Part shown: positions 31,212 to 40,110 of the stretch, one piece after another
Position numbering within the stretch: the first letter of the stretch is position 1
How the letters are laid out: the number at the start of each line of letters is the position of its first letter
From: Thomasclavelia ramosa DSM 1402
GTDB lineage: Bacteria; Bacillota_I; Bacilli_A; Erysipelotrichales; Coprobacillaceae
Assembly (NCBI RefSeq): GCF_014131695.1
Contig: NZ_CP036346.1
Span: 2,914,001-2,978,000, forward strand
DNA: 64,000 nucleotides
Reading direction: 5' to 3'
The notes under the pieces: model-generated
Database searches by the model: none
What the model saw: the letters and a program-made list of their open reading frames with translations, nothing else
Told to the model about the DNA's origin: nothing
Made by a program: the position numbers and the translations under genes

Positions 31212-31811
31212 TTATTCAGCTGTTTCTTCTTTTGTTTCTTCAGCTGTTTCTTCAACAACTGGTGTTTCTGGTGCAGCTTCCTCAACTGGTGCTGCTTCTT
31301 CTGCTGCTGCGCTACCATCTTCTGGTTTAGCTTCTGCAACAGCTTTTACTACGCGTGCAAACTTGCTAACTGGTGCTTGTAACATTCCAAGTAACATAGA
31401 GTACATACCTTCGCGGTTAGGTAATTTAGAAATTTCTTTAACTTCATCCACTGTTAATAATTTACCTTCAACCACTGCCGCTTTAATTACTAAAGCTTCA
31501 TGATCTTTCGCGAATTTTGCGATTACTCTTGCTGGTGCTACAGCATCGCTATTACCAAGTGCAATTGCGTTTGGTCCTGTTAATTCTGCATTAAGTCCTT
31601 CATATTCTGTTGCTACAGTAGCTCTTTGAACTAATGAGTTTTTATAAACTTTTAATTCAACATCTTCTGCACGTAAGTTGTTACGTAATTCTGTCATTTC
31701 TGCGACAGATAAACCACGATATTCAACTACAACTGCAGATTGAGCTCCTTTCAATTTAGCAGCGATTTCTTCGACTAATGCGCTTTTTGCTTTAATTGCT
31801 TCTGCTGACAT
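31212..31811 (-). CDS. rplJ: 50S ribosomal protein L10, acidic C-terminal tail
   Basis: L10, 199 residues from the ATG at 31811, chosen because GGAGG lies 7 nt before it. It anchors L7/L12 dimers to the ribosome. The N-terminal rRNA-binding domain ([20 protein letters not shown]) and the [18 protein letters not shown] region are typical. About 35 extra residues of Ala, Glu, Pro and Thr follow the usual end, making it longer than the 165-175 common in the family. The preceding leader has L10-type features. Confidence 0.97.
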   Translation of the reverse strand: MSAEAIKAKSALVEEIAAKLKGAQSAVVVEYRGLSVAEMTELRNNLRAEDVELKVYKNSLVQRATVATEYEGLNAELTGPNAIALGNSDAVAPARVIAKFAKDHEALVIKAAVVEGKLLTVDEVKEISKLPNREGMYSMLLGMLQAPVSKFARVVKAVAEAKPEDGSAAAEEAAPVEEAAPETPVVEETAEETKEETAE

Positions 31812-31854
31812 TGTCACACCTCCTGTAAATTTTTATATATGCAACAATATACTC

Positions 31855-31980
31855 AAACTAAAACTCTCGTTTAAACGAGAGTCAAAGTCAATATATAATA
31901 TATATCTCTTTAACACCTCGGTAACAAATTAAGGTTTCCCAGTTACTGTCTTGGGTATATTGATTGCGCCTTGTTTAGCA
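31855..31980 (-). promoter_or_regulatory. L10 leader with attenuator hairpin
   Basis: The rplA-rplJ gap has, on the minus strand, a conserved-looking CCGAGGTG segment near 31914-31921. Then comes the perfect palindrome ACTCTCGTTTAAACGAGAGT (31863-31882) with T residues after it. This matches the L10 r-leader layout, in which L10 with L7/L12 binds the leader and tips it towards termination. Assignment is by position and these two elements; a covariance search would decide. Confidence 0.7.
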
Positions 31981-31984
31981 GCTA

Positions 31985-32671
31985 CTATTTAGCGGCTGCG
32001 ATTTTAATGCTAGGTCCCATAGTTGATGAGACAACGATGTTTTTCATATAAACACCTTTTGAAGTAGAAGGTTTGATTTTTACTAATAAATCATAGATTG
32101 CTGTAAAGTTTTCTACTAATTTATCATTATCAAATGAAACACGTCCAATTGTCATTTGAACATTTCCTTCTTTATCTGTACGGTAAGTTACCTTACCAGC
32201 TTTTGTTTCTTTAACAGCTTTAGCAACATCCATAGTTACTGTTCCTGTTTTAGGGTTAGGCATTAATCCTTTAGGTCCAAGAATACGACCTAACTTACCT
32301 AATTCAGCCATCATATCAGGAGTAGCGATCATTACTTCAAAATCTAACCATCCTTTTTTGATGTCTTCTAAAATTTCTTTACCACCAACAACATCAGCTC
32401 CAGCATCTTTAGCTTCTTGAGCTTTAGGTCCTTCAGTAACAACTAAAACTTTTTTAGACTTACCAGTACCGTTTGGTAATACTAATGCCCCACGTAATTG
32501 TTGATCAGCTTGACGAGGATCTACTCCTAATCTAAATGCAACATCAACTGCGGCATCAAATTTAACTTTACTAGTTTCTTTTACTAATGCAACTGCTTCT
32601 TCGATTGAATAAGCTTTACCTTTTTCAATTAATTTAGCAGCTTCTTGATATCTTTTACTTTTCTTTGCCAT
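31985..32671 (-). CDS. rplA: 50S ribosomal protein L1
   Basis: L1, 228 residues, forms the mobile stalk at the tRNA exit and in many bacteria represses its own mRNA. Conserved blocks [43 protein letters not shown] and a C-terminal [18 protein letters not shown] are normal. Its ribosome site (AAGGAGG) directly abuts a hairpin (32687-32711) that has a twin before rplK. Confidence 0.99.
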   Translation of the reverse strand: MAKKSKRYQEAAKLIEKGKAYSIEEAVALVKETSKVKFDAAVDVAFRLGVDPRQADQQLRGALVLPNGTGKSKKVLVVTEGPKAQEAKDAGADVVGGKEILEDIKKGWLDFEVMIATPDMMAELGKLGRILGPKGLMPNPKTGTVTMDVAKAVKETKAGKVTYRTDKEGNVQMTIGRVSFDNDKLVENFTAIYDLLVKIKPSTSKGVYMKNIVVSSTMGPSIKIAAAK

Positions 32672-32686
32672 TATTTTTCCTCCTTA

Positions 32687-32711
32687 GTGGTCAAACGGAT
32701 TATCCTTCCAC
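32687..32711 (-). promoter_or_regulatory. Hairpin before rplA, candidate L1 control site
   Basis: Minus strand GTGG-AA-GGATAATCC-GTTTGA-CCAC: an outer 4-bp stem, an asymmetric internal loop (AA against GTTTGA) and an inner GGA/TCC hairpin. The 3' end of the outer stem is one base from the Shine-Dalgarno of rplA. It shares sequence and fold with 33187-33213. Protein binding is inferred. Confidence 0.6.
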
Positions 32712-32738
32712 AAATGACGATTAATATTTAATCTTTAA

Positions 32739-33152
32739 TTATGCTTCTACTTTAACACCCATGTTACGAGCAGTACCAGCGATGATTTTCATTGCTGATT
32801 CTAAATCGATAGCGTTTAAGTCTGGCATTTTGTATTCAGCGATTTCTTTTAATTTTTCAGCTGATAATGTAGCAACTTCAGTAGTTCCGGCATTGCTTGA
32901 ACCTTTTTTGATTCCACAAGCCTTTTTAATCATTTCCGCTGCTGGTGCAGTTTTTAGTACAAAACTAAAATCTTTATCTTCATAAATAGTCAAAACTACT
33001 GGTACAGTTTCACCCATACGATCTCTTGTTTGATCATTGAAAGCTGTACAGAATTTAGGCATTTGAATTCCTGCTCCTGCTAATGCTGGACCTGGTTTAG
33101 CTCCTCCAGCTGGGAATTGAATCTTCATGACTCTTGCGACTTTTTTACTCAC
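32739..33152 (-). CDS. rplK: 50S ribosomal protein L11 with shortened proline loop
   Basis: L11, 137 residues from GTG 33152 with AGGAGG 7 nt before it. It binds the GTPase-associated centre of 23S rRNA and takes part in stringent-factor activation. The C-terminal rRNA-binding domain (GSSNAGTTEVATLS...AGTARNMGVKV) is normal. The N-terminal loop reads PAGGAKPGPALAGAG, four residues shorter than the usual PAGKATPAPPVGPALGQAG: the PAPPV proline run is lost. These prolines form the thiopeptide-binding face. No frameshift is needed; the change is in the gene. Confidence 0.97.
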   Translation of the reverse strand: MSKKVARVMKIQFPAGGAKPGPALAGAGIQMPKFCTAFNDQTRDRMGETVPVVLTIYEDKDFSFVLKTAPAAEMIKKACGIKKGSSNAGTTEVATLSAEKLKEIAEYKMPDLNAIDLESAMKIIAGTARNMGVKVEA

Positions 33153-33186
33153 GTGACATACCTCCTATATAAAATTTGTCCGTGCT

Positions 33187-33213
33187 GTGGTCAAATGGAC
33201 ATTGTCCTTCCAC
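33187..33213 (-). promoter_or_regulatory. Hairpin before rplK, twin of the rplA hairpin
   Basis: Minus strand GTGG-AA-GGAC-AAT-GTCC-ATTTGA-CCAC. It has the same outer stem and asymmetric loop as at 32687-32711, with the inner stem changed from GGA/TCC to GGAC/GTCC. It is about 20 nt before the rplK Shine-Dalgarno. Confidence 0.6.
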
Positions 33214-33243
33214 GCATAGTAACACATATTGCGTCAACTAAGG

Positions 33244-33271
33244 ATTATACATTATTATTCGATAAATGCAA
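33244..33271 (-). promoter_or_regulatory. Promoter of rplK-rplA
   Basis: Minus strand TTGCAT (33266-33271), 16 bp, TATAAT (33244-33249). secE and nusG are not upstream within the window; the next gene is divergent. Confidence 0.6.
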
Positions 33272-33508
33272 TACTTTTTTATTTTTTTCTCTAAATTATT
33301 TTTATTTATGGTCAAATATCTTAGATCAGCTAATAATAAAACCTGCTTTATTTCCTTTACTATAAGATTTATACTAAAACATTTATCTTATTCATCTAAT
33401 AAAATAAATGTTTTCGGGAATATTATTATTGCATATTATTGGACAACATTAATAAATACGTCTAATATATCAAATAAGTTAGCTATAACTAACCAAAGGA
33501 GAGATAAT

Positions 33509-34270
33509 ATGAAAACATTACAAAATAAAGTCGCTATTATTACTGGTGGTGGTCGTGGTATTGGTTTTGGGTTAGCAAAAGCCTTTGCTAAAGCCGGGGC
33601 TAACCTAGTTATTACCGGGAGAAACAGAAATACTTTACACAATGCTAAAGAGAAATTAGAATCTCAATACCAAATCAATGTACTATGCATTCCTGCTGAT
33701 GGAGCTAATGAAGATGATGTTAATAATGTCATTAACAAAACCATCAAATATTATGGAAAAATTAATATCGTTGTAAATAACGCACAGGCATCTAAATCTG
33801 GCGTTATGTTAAAAGACCATACTAAAGAAGACTTTGATTTAGCAATTAATTCCGGTCTATACGCAACCTTCTTTTATATGCGAGCTGCTTACCCATATTT
33901 AAAAGAAAGTCATGGTAGTGTTATCAACTTTGCCTCAGGGGCTGGACTATTTGGCAAACTCGGACAATCTTCTTATGCCGCTGCCAAAGAAGGGATTCGA
34001 GGGTTAAGCCGTGTTGCAGCAGCTGAATGGGGTCCTGATAACATTAATGTAAATGTAATTTGCCCCTTAGCAATGACTGAAGGTCTTACTAAATGGAAGG
34101 AAGAGTACCCTGACTTATATGAAAAAACTATTCAAGGTATTCCAATGCAACGCTTTGCTGATCCTGAAAATGACATTGGAAGTGCAGCAGTCTTTTTTGC
34201 TAGCGAAGCCGGTCACTACATTACCGGAGAAACTATGACGATTCAAGGTGGTAGTGGTCTTCGACCTTAG
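33509..34270 (+). CDS. SDR-family oxidoreductase
   Basis: A 253-residue classical short-chain dehydrogenase from the ATG at 33509 (AAAGGAGA 7 nt before); longer upstream frames lack a ribosome site. The dinucleotide motif TGGGRGIG (residues 12-19), NNAQ (near 90), the serine of NFASGAG, the YAAAK catalytic pair (near 155-159) and a C-terminal GETMTIQGGSG are all present. The R in GRNRNT after beta-2 suggests NADPH. The substrate is not predictable: the family covers ketoacyl reductases, gluconate and steroid dehydrogenases. It stands alone, divergent from rplK, with a long inverted repeat (AAAGAGTG/CACTCTTT) and a T run after it. Confidence 0.9.
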   Translation: MKTLQNKVAIITGGGRGIGFGLAKAFAKAGANLVITGRNRNTLHNAKEKLESQYQINVLCIPADGANEDDVNNVINKTIKYYGKINIVVNNAQASKSGVMLKDHTKEDFDLAINSGLYATFFYMRAAYPYLKESHGSVINFASGAGLFGKLGQSSYAAAKEGIRGLSRVAAAEWGPDNINVNVICPLAMTEGLTKWKEEYPDLYEKTIQGIPMQRFADPENDIGSAAVFFASEAGHYITGETMTIQGGSGLRP

Positions 34271-34390
34271 TCGTAATTTTAAACTAAAAAGAGTGATTCA
34301 CTTGATACTACTCCTAAAACTGGAACCCCCAGACTAACAGTAAAGATAATATCAGCAGAACACTCTTTCTTTTTATTATATACGGACAAA

Positions 34391-34415
34391 AATAAAAACC
34401 CCACAATGGAGGTTT
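34391..34415 (-). terminator. Terminator of desulfoferrodoxin gene
   Basis: AAACCTCCA-TTG-TGGGGTTT stem with one bulge, followed by T residues on the minus strand, at the gene's 3' end. Confidence 0.75.
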
Positions 34416-34799
34416 CTATAGTTCGATTTCTGTTTTCCATAATCCATGAAGATTGCAATATTCATAGACTGTAGCTTTACCACTTTTACCAGCAATATTA
34501 AACTTAGCAATTGGTTCGTCATCAGAAGTTAGTGTGACCTTCTTATTGCTACCATCAGCAAATTCAATCCAAATATTACTAATTAAATGTTCTGGTGTCA
34601 TTGGATGTAAAACATCCCCTACAACAGCAGTTAAGCAATCACCTTCTACTTTTAAAACTGGAACATGTTTTTCAAGTGCCGCATCAACCGCACCTGCTTC
34701 AACCTCTTCCATTTTCTTACCACAGCACATTAATGGTACTCCATGATCCTCAACCATTTCCACAACATTTCCACAAATTGGACATTTTAATAATTTCAT
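34416..34799 (-). CDS. dfx: Desulfoferrodoxin (superoxide reductase)
   Basis: A 127-residue two-domain superoxide reductase that reduces superoxide to peroxide in anaerobes. The start at ATG 34799 is 7 nt after AAGGAGG; the TTG two codons earlier is less likely. Residues 1-37 form the desulforedoxin-type centre with CPICG and MCCGKKM (four Cys). The neelaredoxin domain has the iron ligands: His in EKHVPV, two His in HPMTPEHLI, and Cys and His in CNLHGLW. Both iron sites look complete. It has its own terminator, and no rubredoxin partner is adjacent. It points to an anaerobe that meets oxygen at times. Confidence 0.96.
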   Translation of the reverse strand: MKLLKCPICGNVVEMVEDHGVPLMCCGKKMEEVEAGAVDAALEKHVPVLKVEGDCLTAVVGDVLHPMTPEHLISNIWIEFADGSNKKVTLTSDDEPIAKFNIAGKSGKATVYEYCNLHGLWKTEIEL

Positions 34800-34942
34800 C
34801 TTCAAACCTCCTTTTTAATTTATCTATCCCTTGCAACTACACTATAGCATAGTTTAACAATAATAGTTACTAATATGCTTTATTAATTTAATTAATAAAA
34901 CTCCTTCTTTATTATACCCTATTTAAATAAAAATATACATAT

Positions 34943-34969
34943 TAAAAGAGACTTCTTTATGAAGTCTCT
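34943..34969 (-). terminator. tpiA terminator
   Basis: AGAGACTTC-ATAAA-GAAGTCTCT then T residues on the minus strand, just past tpiA. Confidence 0.85.
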
Positions 34970-34975
34970 CAATTA

Positions 34976-35719
34976 TTATCCTAAGTTTTCAATCATTGCA
35001 ATGTAAGAATCAGCTTGTAAAGAAGCTCCACCTACTAAAGCACCATCGATATCTGGTTGTTCTAATAAAGTTTTTAATCCTTCTGGTTTAACTGATCCAC
35101 CATATTGAATTCTAACTTGATCAGCAACTTCTTGACCGTAAAGTTCAGCAACAACACTACGAATATATCCACAAACATCTTGTGCAATTTCATTAGTAGC
35201 AGTTTTTCCAGTTCCAATTGCCCATACTGGTTCATAAGCAATCACAGTACGTCCTGCGCATTTAGGGCAAACATCTTTGAAGGCAGCAACTGTTTGAGTT
35301 TTAACAACATCTTTAGTAGTTCCAGCTTCGTACTCTTCTAATGTTTCACCAACACAAACGATTGGAGTCATATCATTTTTTAATACTTGTAACATTTTAG
35401 CATTAACTGTTTCATCAGTTTCACCAAAATATTGTCTTCTTTCAGAATGTCCTAGGATTACCCATTCAACTCCAATTTCTTTTAACATTTCAACACTAAC
35501 TTCACCAGTATAAGCTCCGCTATCTTTGAAATGACAGTTTTCAGCAGCAACTAATAATTTTTTAGTTCCTTCTTTTGCAGCTTGTAAAGCTAAGTATGGC
35601 GTAGCAATACCCCAATCAGCACTGTCTGATACTTTAGCATCTACAGCTTCAACAAACGCTTTTGTTTCAGCGATTGTTTTATTCATTTTCCAGTTTCCTA
35701 CGATAATTGGTTTTCTCAT
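34976..35719 (-). CDS. tpiA: Triosephosphate isomerase
   Basis: TIM, 247 residues, interconverts glyceraldehyde-3-phosphate and dihydroxyacetone phosphate. N and K of GNWKMN (near residues 8-13), catalytic His of LGHSERR, catalytic Glu of AYEPVWAIGTG and the phosphate loop VGGASL are all intact. It follows pgk by 15 bp in a two-gene glycolytic operon; gapA, gpmI and eno are not in the window. Confidence 0.99.
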   Translation of the reverse strand: MRKPIIVGNWKMNKTIAETKAFVEAVDAKVSDSADWGIATPYLALQAAKEGTKKLLVAAENCHFKDSGAYTGEVSVEMLKEIGVEWVILGHSERRQYFGETDETVNAKMLQVLKNDMTPIVCVGETLEEYEAGTTKDVVKTQTVAAFKDVCPKCAGRTVIAYEPVWAIGTGKTATNEIAQDVCGYIRSVVAELYGQEVADQVRIQYGGSVKPEGLKTLLEQPDIDGALVGGASLQADSYIAMIENLG

Positions 35720-35734
35720 TATAATTTCCCCTTA

Positions 35735-36919
35735 TTATTTATCATCGATTGCAGCAATACCAGGAAGAACTTTACCTTCCATATATTCTAATGAAGCTCC
35801 ACCACCAGTTGAAATGTGAGAAACTTTATCAGCATATCCTAATTGCATAACAGCAGCAGCACTGTCTCCACCACCGATAATAGTATTAGCACCATCTAAG
35901 TTAGCTAAAGCTTCGCATACAGCAATTGTTCCTTTAGCAAATGGTTCCATTTCGAACACACCCATTGGGCCATTCCATACTACAGTTTTAGCACCTTGTA
36001 ATGCTTCTTTGAATAATTCAACAGATTTAGGTCCGATGTCTAATCCCATGTATCCATCAGGTACATCTTCACCACATTCTTTGATATCACCATCTACAGC
36101 AAATTTATCAGAACAAATTGAATCGATTGGTAAGATTAATTTATCTCCGGCTTTAGCAATTAATTCTTTAGCGATTTCAATTCTGTCATCTTCAACTAAA
36201 GAGTTACCAATGTTATGACCCATAGCTTTAGCGAAAGTATAGCACATACCTCCACCAACGATAACTTTATCAGCAACTTTTAATAAGTTTTCGATAACTA
36301 AGATTTTATCAGAAACTTTAGCTCCACCTAAAATTGCGACCATTGGTCTTTCAGGATCATTTACAGCTTTTCCAATATAAGCGATTTCTTTTTCAACTAA
36401 GAATCCAGCTGCACTTGGTAAGTGAGCAGGGATACCAGCAGTTGAAGCATGTGCTCTATGTACAGAACCAAATGCATCTTCAACAAATACATCACCTAAA
36501 GAAGCCCAATATTTACCTAATTCAGGATCATTTTTAGATTCACCAGCTTCATAACGAGTATTTTGTACTAAGATTACTGCTCCATCAGCAGCATTTTTGA
36601 TTGCATCTTCTAATACCGGTCCTCTTGTTGCATTAACAAAAGTAACAGGTTTTCCTAAATGTTTTTCTAAACAAGGAGCTACAACAGCTAAATCATTTTT
36701 AGCTTTGTCTTCTTCTGTTTTTACTTTTCCTAAGTGTGAGAATAAAACTACACATTTTGGAGCTTGTTCTAATAGATAATTGATTGTAGGTAAAGCAGCT
36801 ACCACACGATTATCATTTGTAATTTCTCCAGTTTCTTTGTTTCTTGGTACGTTGAAGTCAACACGGCATAAAACTACTTTTCCAGCGACTTCGATATCTT
36901 TGATTGTTTTTTTATCCAT
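35735..36919 (-). CDS. pgk: Phosphoglycerate kinase
   Basis: PGK, 394 residues, makes ATP and 3-phosphoglycerate from 1,3-bisphosphoglycerate. RVDFNVP near the N-terminus, the FSHLGK basic patch, [13 protein letters not shown], nucleotide-site [12 protein letters not shown] and the C-terminal [11 protein letters not shown] and [14 protein letters not shown] motifs are all present. First gene of pgk-tpiA, with a good promoter upstream and AGGAGG before the start. Confidence 0.99.
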   Translation of the reverse strand: MDKKTIKDIEVAGKVVLCRVDFNVPRNKETGEITNDNRVVAALPTINYLLEQAPKCVVLFSHLGKVKTEEDKAKNDLAVVAPCLEKHLGKPVTFVNATRGPVLEDAIKNAADGAVILVQNTRYEAGESKNDPELGKYWASLGDVFVEDAFGSVHRAHASTAGIPAHLPSAAGFLVEKEIAYIGKAVNDPERPMVAILGGAKVSDKILVIENLLKVADKVIVGGGMCYTFAKAMGHNIGNSLVEDDRIEIAKELIAKAGDKLILPIDSICSDKFAVDGDIKECGEDVPDGYMGLDIGPKSVELFKEALQGAKTVVWNGPMGVFEMEPFAKGTIAVCEALANLDGANTIIGGGDSAAAVMQLGYADKVSHISTGGGASLEYMEGKVLPGIAAIDDK

Positions 36920-36942
36920 CTTTAATATTCCTCCATGGCTGA

Positions 36943-36971
36943 ATTATATCACTGTTATTCATTGTTTTCAA
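36943..36971 (-). promoter_or_regulatory. pgk-tpiA promoter
   Basis: Minus strand TTGAAA (36966-36971), 17 bp, TATAAT (36943-36948), divergent from the rhodanese gene. Confidence 0.8.
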
Positions 36972-37003
36972 TTAATTTCATACAATATAATGAGGTGAAA
37001 TAT

Positions 37004-37315
37004 ATGGAAAACAGCCAATTAATCAGTGTCGACAAATTACCCGAATTACTAAAACATGATTATACATTTATCGATTTAAGAGATCCTTTACAATTTAATA
37101 AAATTCATTTGCGCAAGTTCATCAATATCCCTTACGATACTTTTATCGCCACTCCACCACAATTCCCCAAAGATAAACCTATTTATTTAATCTGTTACAG
37201 CGGCAAAAGATCCCTTGATCTAGCTCAAAAATTAACGCGCTGTGGTTATCACGCATACAGCTTCAACGGCGGTTTTTATGCTGTTGAACACCCCATCAAT
37301 AAACAATTTTATTGA
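37004..37315 (+). CDS. Rhodanese-domain protein
   Basis: A single-domain rhodanese of 103 residues, starting at ATG 37004 after GAGGTG. The active loop is CYSGKRS with the sulfur-carrying Cys, preceded by DLRDPLQFNKIHL, a standard rhodanese entry motif. Such small proteins move sulfane sulfur; the acceptor is unknown. It is divergent from pgk and about 100 bp before the ABC operon, with no obvious link to either. Confidence 0.9.
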   Translation: MENSQLISVDKLPELLKHDYTFIDLRDPLQFNKIHLRKFINIPYDTFIATPPQFPKDKPIYLICYSGKRSLDLAQKLTRCGYHAYSFNGGFYAVEHPINKQFY

Positions 37316-37387
37316 TGAAATCATGCTAATTTATTATCACAACAATAGAAGTAAATTACCATATTCACATAAAGTACACATTTTCTG

Positions 37388-37396
37388 TGATATAAT
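37388..37396 (+). promoter_or_regulatory. Extended -10 promoter of the OpuC/EgtU operon
   Basis: TGATATAAT is a perfect TGnTATAAT extended -10, about 26 bp before the start codon. No good -35 is visible, as is usual for this class. Confidence 0.65.
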
Positions 37397-37421
37397 AGGT
37401 ACTTAAGAAGGGAATGATTAA

Positions 37422-38546
37422 ATGATTGAATTTAAAAACATCTATAAGTCTTTTAAGGACAAACATGTACTAGAAGACGTTTCGTTTTCAATTGATAAGG
37501 GAGAATTCGTTTGTATCATCGGTCCTAGTGGCTGTGGTAAAACTACCGCTTTAAAAATGATCAACCGCTTGATCAAGCCTACTCGTGGGGCTATCTATGT
37601 TGACGGTAAAGACATCAGCAAAGAAGACGAAATTGATTTAAGACGAAATATTGGTTATGTAATTCAACAGACAGGATTATTTCCCCATATGACTGTCAAA
37701 GAAAACATCGAATTAATACCAAAATTAAAAAACAAGAAGGATCCCAGCCTTGCCACCAAGGTTGTTGAACTATTGGATATGGTAGGACTCGATCCAGAAG
37801 GGTATATGAACTTATACCCTACTCAAATGAGTGGCGGTCAACAGCAAAGGGTCGGAGTTGCCCGAGCGTTCGCCAGTGATCCAGAGATCATCTTAATGGA
37901 TGAGCCATTTAGTGCTCTTGATCCAATCACCAGAGAACAACTCCAAGATGAGTTGCTAACGTTACAAAACAAGCTACATAAAACCATTATTTTTGTAACT
38001 CATGATATGGCTGAAGCAATCAAGATGGCTGATCGAATTTGTATTATGTCTGATGGCCGTGTCCAACAATTTGATACGCCTGAACAAATTTTAAAGCATC
38101 CTGCTAATGATTTTGTTCATAACTTCGTTGGAAAAAAACGAATATGGGATTCGCCAGAATTAATCAAGGTAGCTGATATCATGATTGATAAGCCAATTAC
38201 TTGTAATGTCAATTTAAAATGTATCAAAGCTGTAAACATTATGTATAATTATAAAGTTGATAGTTTGATGATCGTTGATAATCATCAAAACTTTTTAGGA
38301 ATTCTTGATGCTAATCAAGCAGCTAGAGAAAAGAATCGTGATAAAAAGGTCGATGAGGTAATGCATACCGAATGTTTATCAGTTAAACCCGATGAATCTA
38401 TCGTTGATGTCATCAATCTAGCTAACAGCAGTAATATTTACACTTTGCCAGTAGTTGATGATAAAAACAAATTAGTTGGATTAATTACTAAGAGTACATT
38501 AGTAACCACTTTATCAAAGAAATATGATGAAAGTGAGGATGATTAA
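37422..38546 (+). CDS. OpuCA/EgtUA-type ABC ATPase with CBS domains
   Basis: A 374-residue ATPase of the glycine-betaine/carnitine/choline (OpuC, ProV) family. Walker A GPSGCGKTT (near residues 34-42), Q-loop QQTGLFPH, signature MSGGQQQR, Walker B ILMDEPFSALD and the switch His of THDMAEA are intact. Two CBS domains follow (about 250-370), which in OpuA-like systems sense ionic strength or nucleotides. The next gene encodes a fused permease-binding protein, and the two start/stop codons are 1 bp apart. Substrate could be a quaternary amine or ergothioneine; see the next entry. Confidence 0.93.
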   Translation: MIEFKNIYKSFKDKHVLEDVSFSIDKGEFVCIIGPSGCGKTTALKMINRLIKPTRGAIYVDGKDISKEDEIDLRRNIGYVIQQTGLFPHMTVKENIELIPKLKNKKDPSLATKVVELLDMVGLDPEGYMNLYPTQMSGGQQQRVGVARAFASDPEIILMDEPFSALDPITREQLQDELLTLQNKLHKTIIFVTHDMAEAIKMADRICIMSDGRVQQFDTPEQILKHPANDFVHNFVGKKRIWDSPELIKVADIMIDKPITCNVNLKCIKAVNIMYNYKVDSLMIVDNHQNFLGILDANQAAREKNRDKKVDEVMHTECLSVKPDESIVDVINLANSSNIYTLPVVDDKNKLVGLITKSTLVTTLSKKYDESEDD

Positions 38547-38547
38547 A

Positions 38548-40110
38548 ATGAATGAATTTATTAATTACTTTAGTCAAAACTTTTCAACTATCTTCGGACT
38601 CTTTATCGATCATATTCAACTAACGATTCTTGCTATTATTATTTCAATTTTAATTGGAGTTCCACTAGGAATCATTATTACTTATTTTAAACCATCAAAA
38701 AAACCAGTCATGGCAATTGCAAATATTATTCAAGCAATTCCATCAATGGCCTTGTTAGGATTCATGATTCCTTTATTAGGAATAGGAACAAAACCAGCGA
38801 TTGTAATGGTTATCTTGTATTCGTTATTACCAATTATAAAAAATACCGTAGCTGGATTGGATAGCATTAATAGCGATACCCTTGAAGCAGCTAAAGGAAT
38901 CGGATTAACACCAATGCAAGTTCTTTATAAAGTTCAAATTCCTTTAGCAGCACCTGTTATCATGGCCGGAGTTAGAATCTCAGCAGTCAGTTCAGTCGGG
39001 TTAATGACTCTAGCAGCTTTTATTGGTGCCGGAGGATTAGGGTATTTAGTCTATGCGGGAATCCGAACAGTAAATAATGCACAGATTCTAGCCGGAGCTA
39101 TTCCTGCCTGTATCTTAGCATTATTGATTGATTATATTTTTTCAATTTTAGAAGTCTTAGTTACCCCTAAATGCAATCAACTAGCCAGTCCACAAAGCAA
39201 AGGAAAAAAACTTATTGATAAGATCGTTATTATCGCTACTTGTATCTGTCTAGCTGGAAGTTTTGTTTATACTAATTTAGGCAAAACTAGCGATAAAATC
39301 ACAATCAATATTGGTAGTATGGACTTTTCTGAACAAGAAATATTGAACTATATGTTAAAGTATTTGATTGAAAAAAATACCGATGTAGAAGTAAACCAGT
39401 CATTATCACTTGGCTCTTCGTCAATCGTCTTAGATGCGATGAAAACTGGTGATGTCGATATGTATGTCGATTATACAGGAACTATTTACGGTAGTGTTCT
39501 CGGCCTTGAGCCTAACAGTGACGTAGAAGCTGTCTACAACACAGTCAAAGACGAAATGAAAAAACAATATAATTTTACCGTTTTAGAACCACTAGGATTT
39601 AACAACACTTATACCTTAGCAATGAGCAAGCAAACTGCTGATAAATATAACATCGAAACAATTAGTGATCTATGTAAAGTTTCTAATCAATTAATCTTTT
39701 CACCAACATTAACATTTGTTGAAAGAAAAGACTGCTTAGTCGGTTTACAAGAAACATATCCACTTCAGTTTAAAGAAGTTATCCCAATTGACGGTTCACC
39801 TCGATATACAGCATTAGTTAATAATGAATGTGATCTAGTTGATGCTTTTTCTACTGATGGACTATTAAAGAAATTTGACTTAAAGGTGTTAACTGATGAC
39901 AAAAACTTCTTCTTACCATACAATGCTATTCCGATCATTAATCAAAGAATCAAAGATGAATGTCCAGAAATCATTGAATTAGTTAATCAATTACAAAATT
40001 ATCTAAACGAAGAAGTAATGGTAGACCTAAATTATAAAGTAGATGAAGAAAAACAAAAAACAAAAGATGTTGCTTATAACTTTTTATTAGAAAACAATTT
40101 AATAAAATAA
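38548..40110 (+). CDS. Fused permease and substrate-binding protein (OpuCBC/EgtUBC type)
   Basis: A 520-residue fusion from ATG 38548, just after the ATPase stop; an in-frame ATG 24 bp earlier would overlap that gene. Residues 1-215 are a six-helix permease with the EAA loop EAAKGIGLTPMQVLYKVQIPLAAPVIMAG-type motif (shortened here to its key E, A, G and P). A seventh hydrophobic segment (about 228-245) leads to an OpuAC-type binding domain (260-520) with NIGSMDFSEQ and YVDYTGT. Permease-solute receptor fusions occur in choline/betaine, bile-exclusion (BilE) and pneumococcal EgtU ergothioneine importers. Which of these it is cannot be settled by reading. Confidence 0.9.
   Translation: MNEFINYFSQNFSTIFGLFIDHIQLTILAIIISILIGVPLGIIITYFKPSKKPVMAIANIIQAIPSMALLGFMIPLLGIGTKPAIVMVILYSLLPIIKNTVAGLDSINSDTLEAAKGIGLTPMQVLYKVQIPLAAPVIMAGVRISAVSSVGLMTLAAFIGAGGLGYLVYAGIRTVNNAQILAGAIPACILALLIDYIFSILEVLVTPKCNQLASPQSKGKKLIDKIVIIATCICLAGSFVYTNLGKTSDKITINIGSMDFSEQEILNYMLKYLIEKNTDVEVNQSLSLGSSSIVLDAMKTGDVDMYVDYTGTIYGSVLGLEPNSDVEAVYNTVKDEMKKQYNFTVLEPLGFNNTYTLAMSKQTADKYNIETISDLCKVSNQLIFSPTLTFVERKDCLVGLQETYPLQFKEVIPIDGSPRYTALVNNECDLVDAFSTDGLLKKFDLKVLTDDKNFFLPYNAIPIINQRIKDECPEIIELVNQLQNYLNEEVMVDLNYKVDEEKQKTKDVAYNFLLENNLIK

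Noticed and set aside
33266-33508. N-terminal extension of the SDR frame
   Set aside because: Translated AT-rich spacer including the rplK promoter region; the true start has a clear Shine-Dalgarno.
36986-36991. TATAAT as a promoter for the rhodanese gene
   Set aside because: It would start transcription past the ribosome site of that gene.
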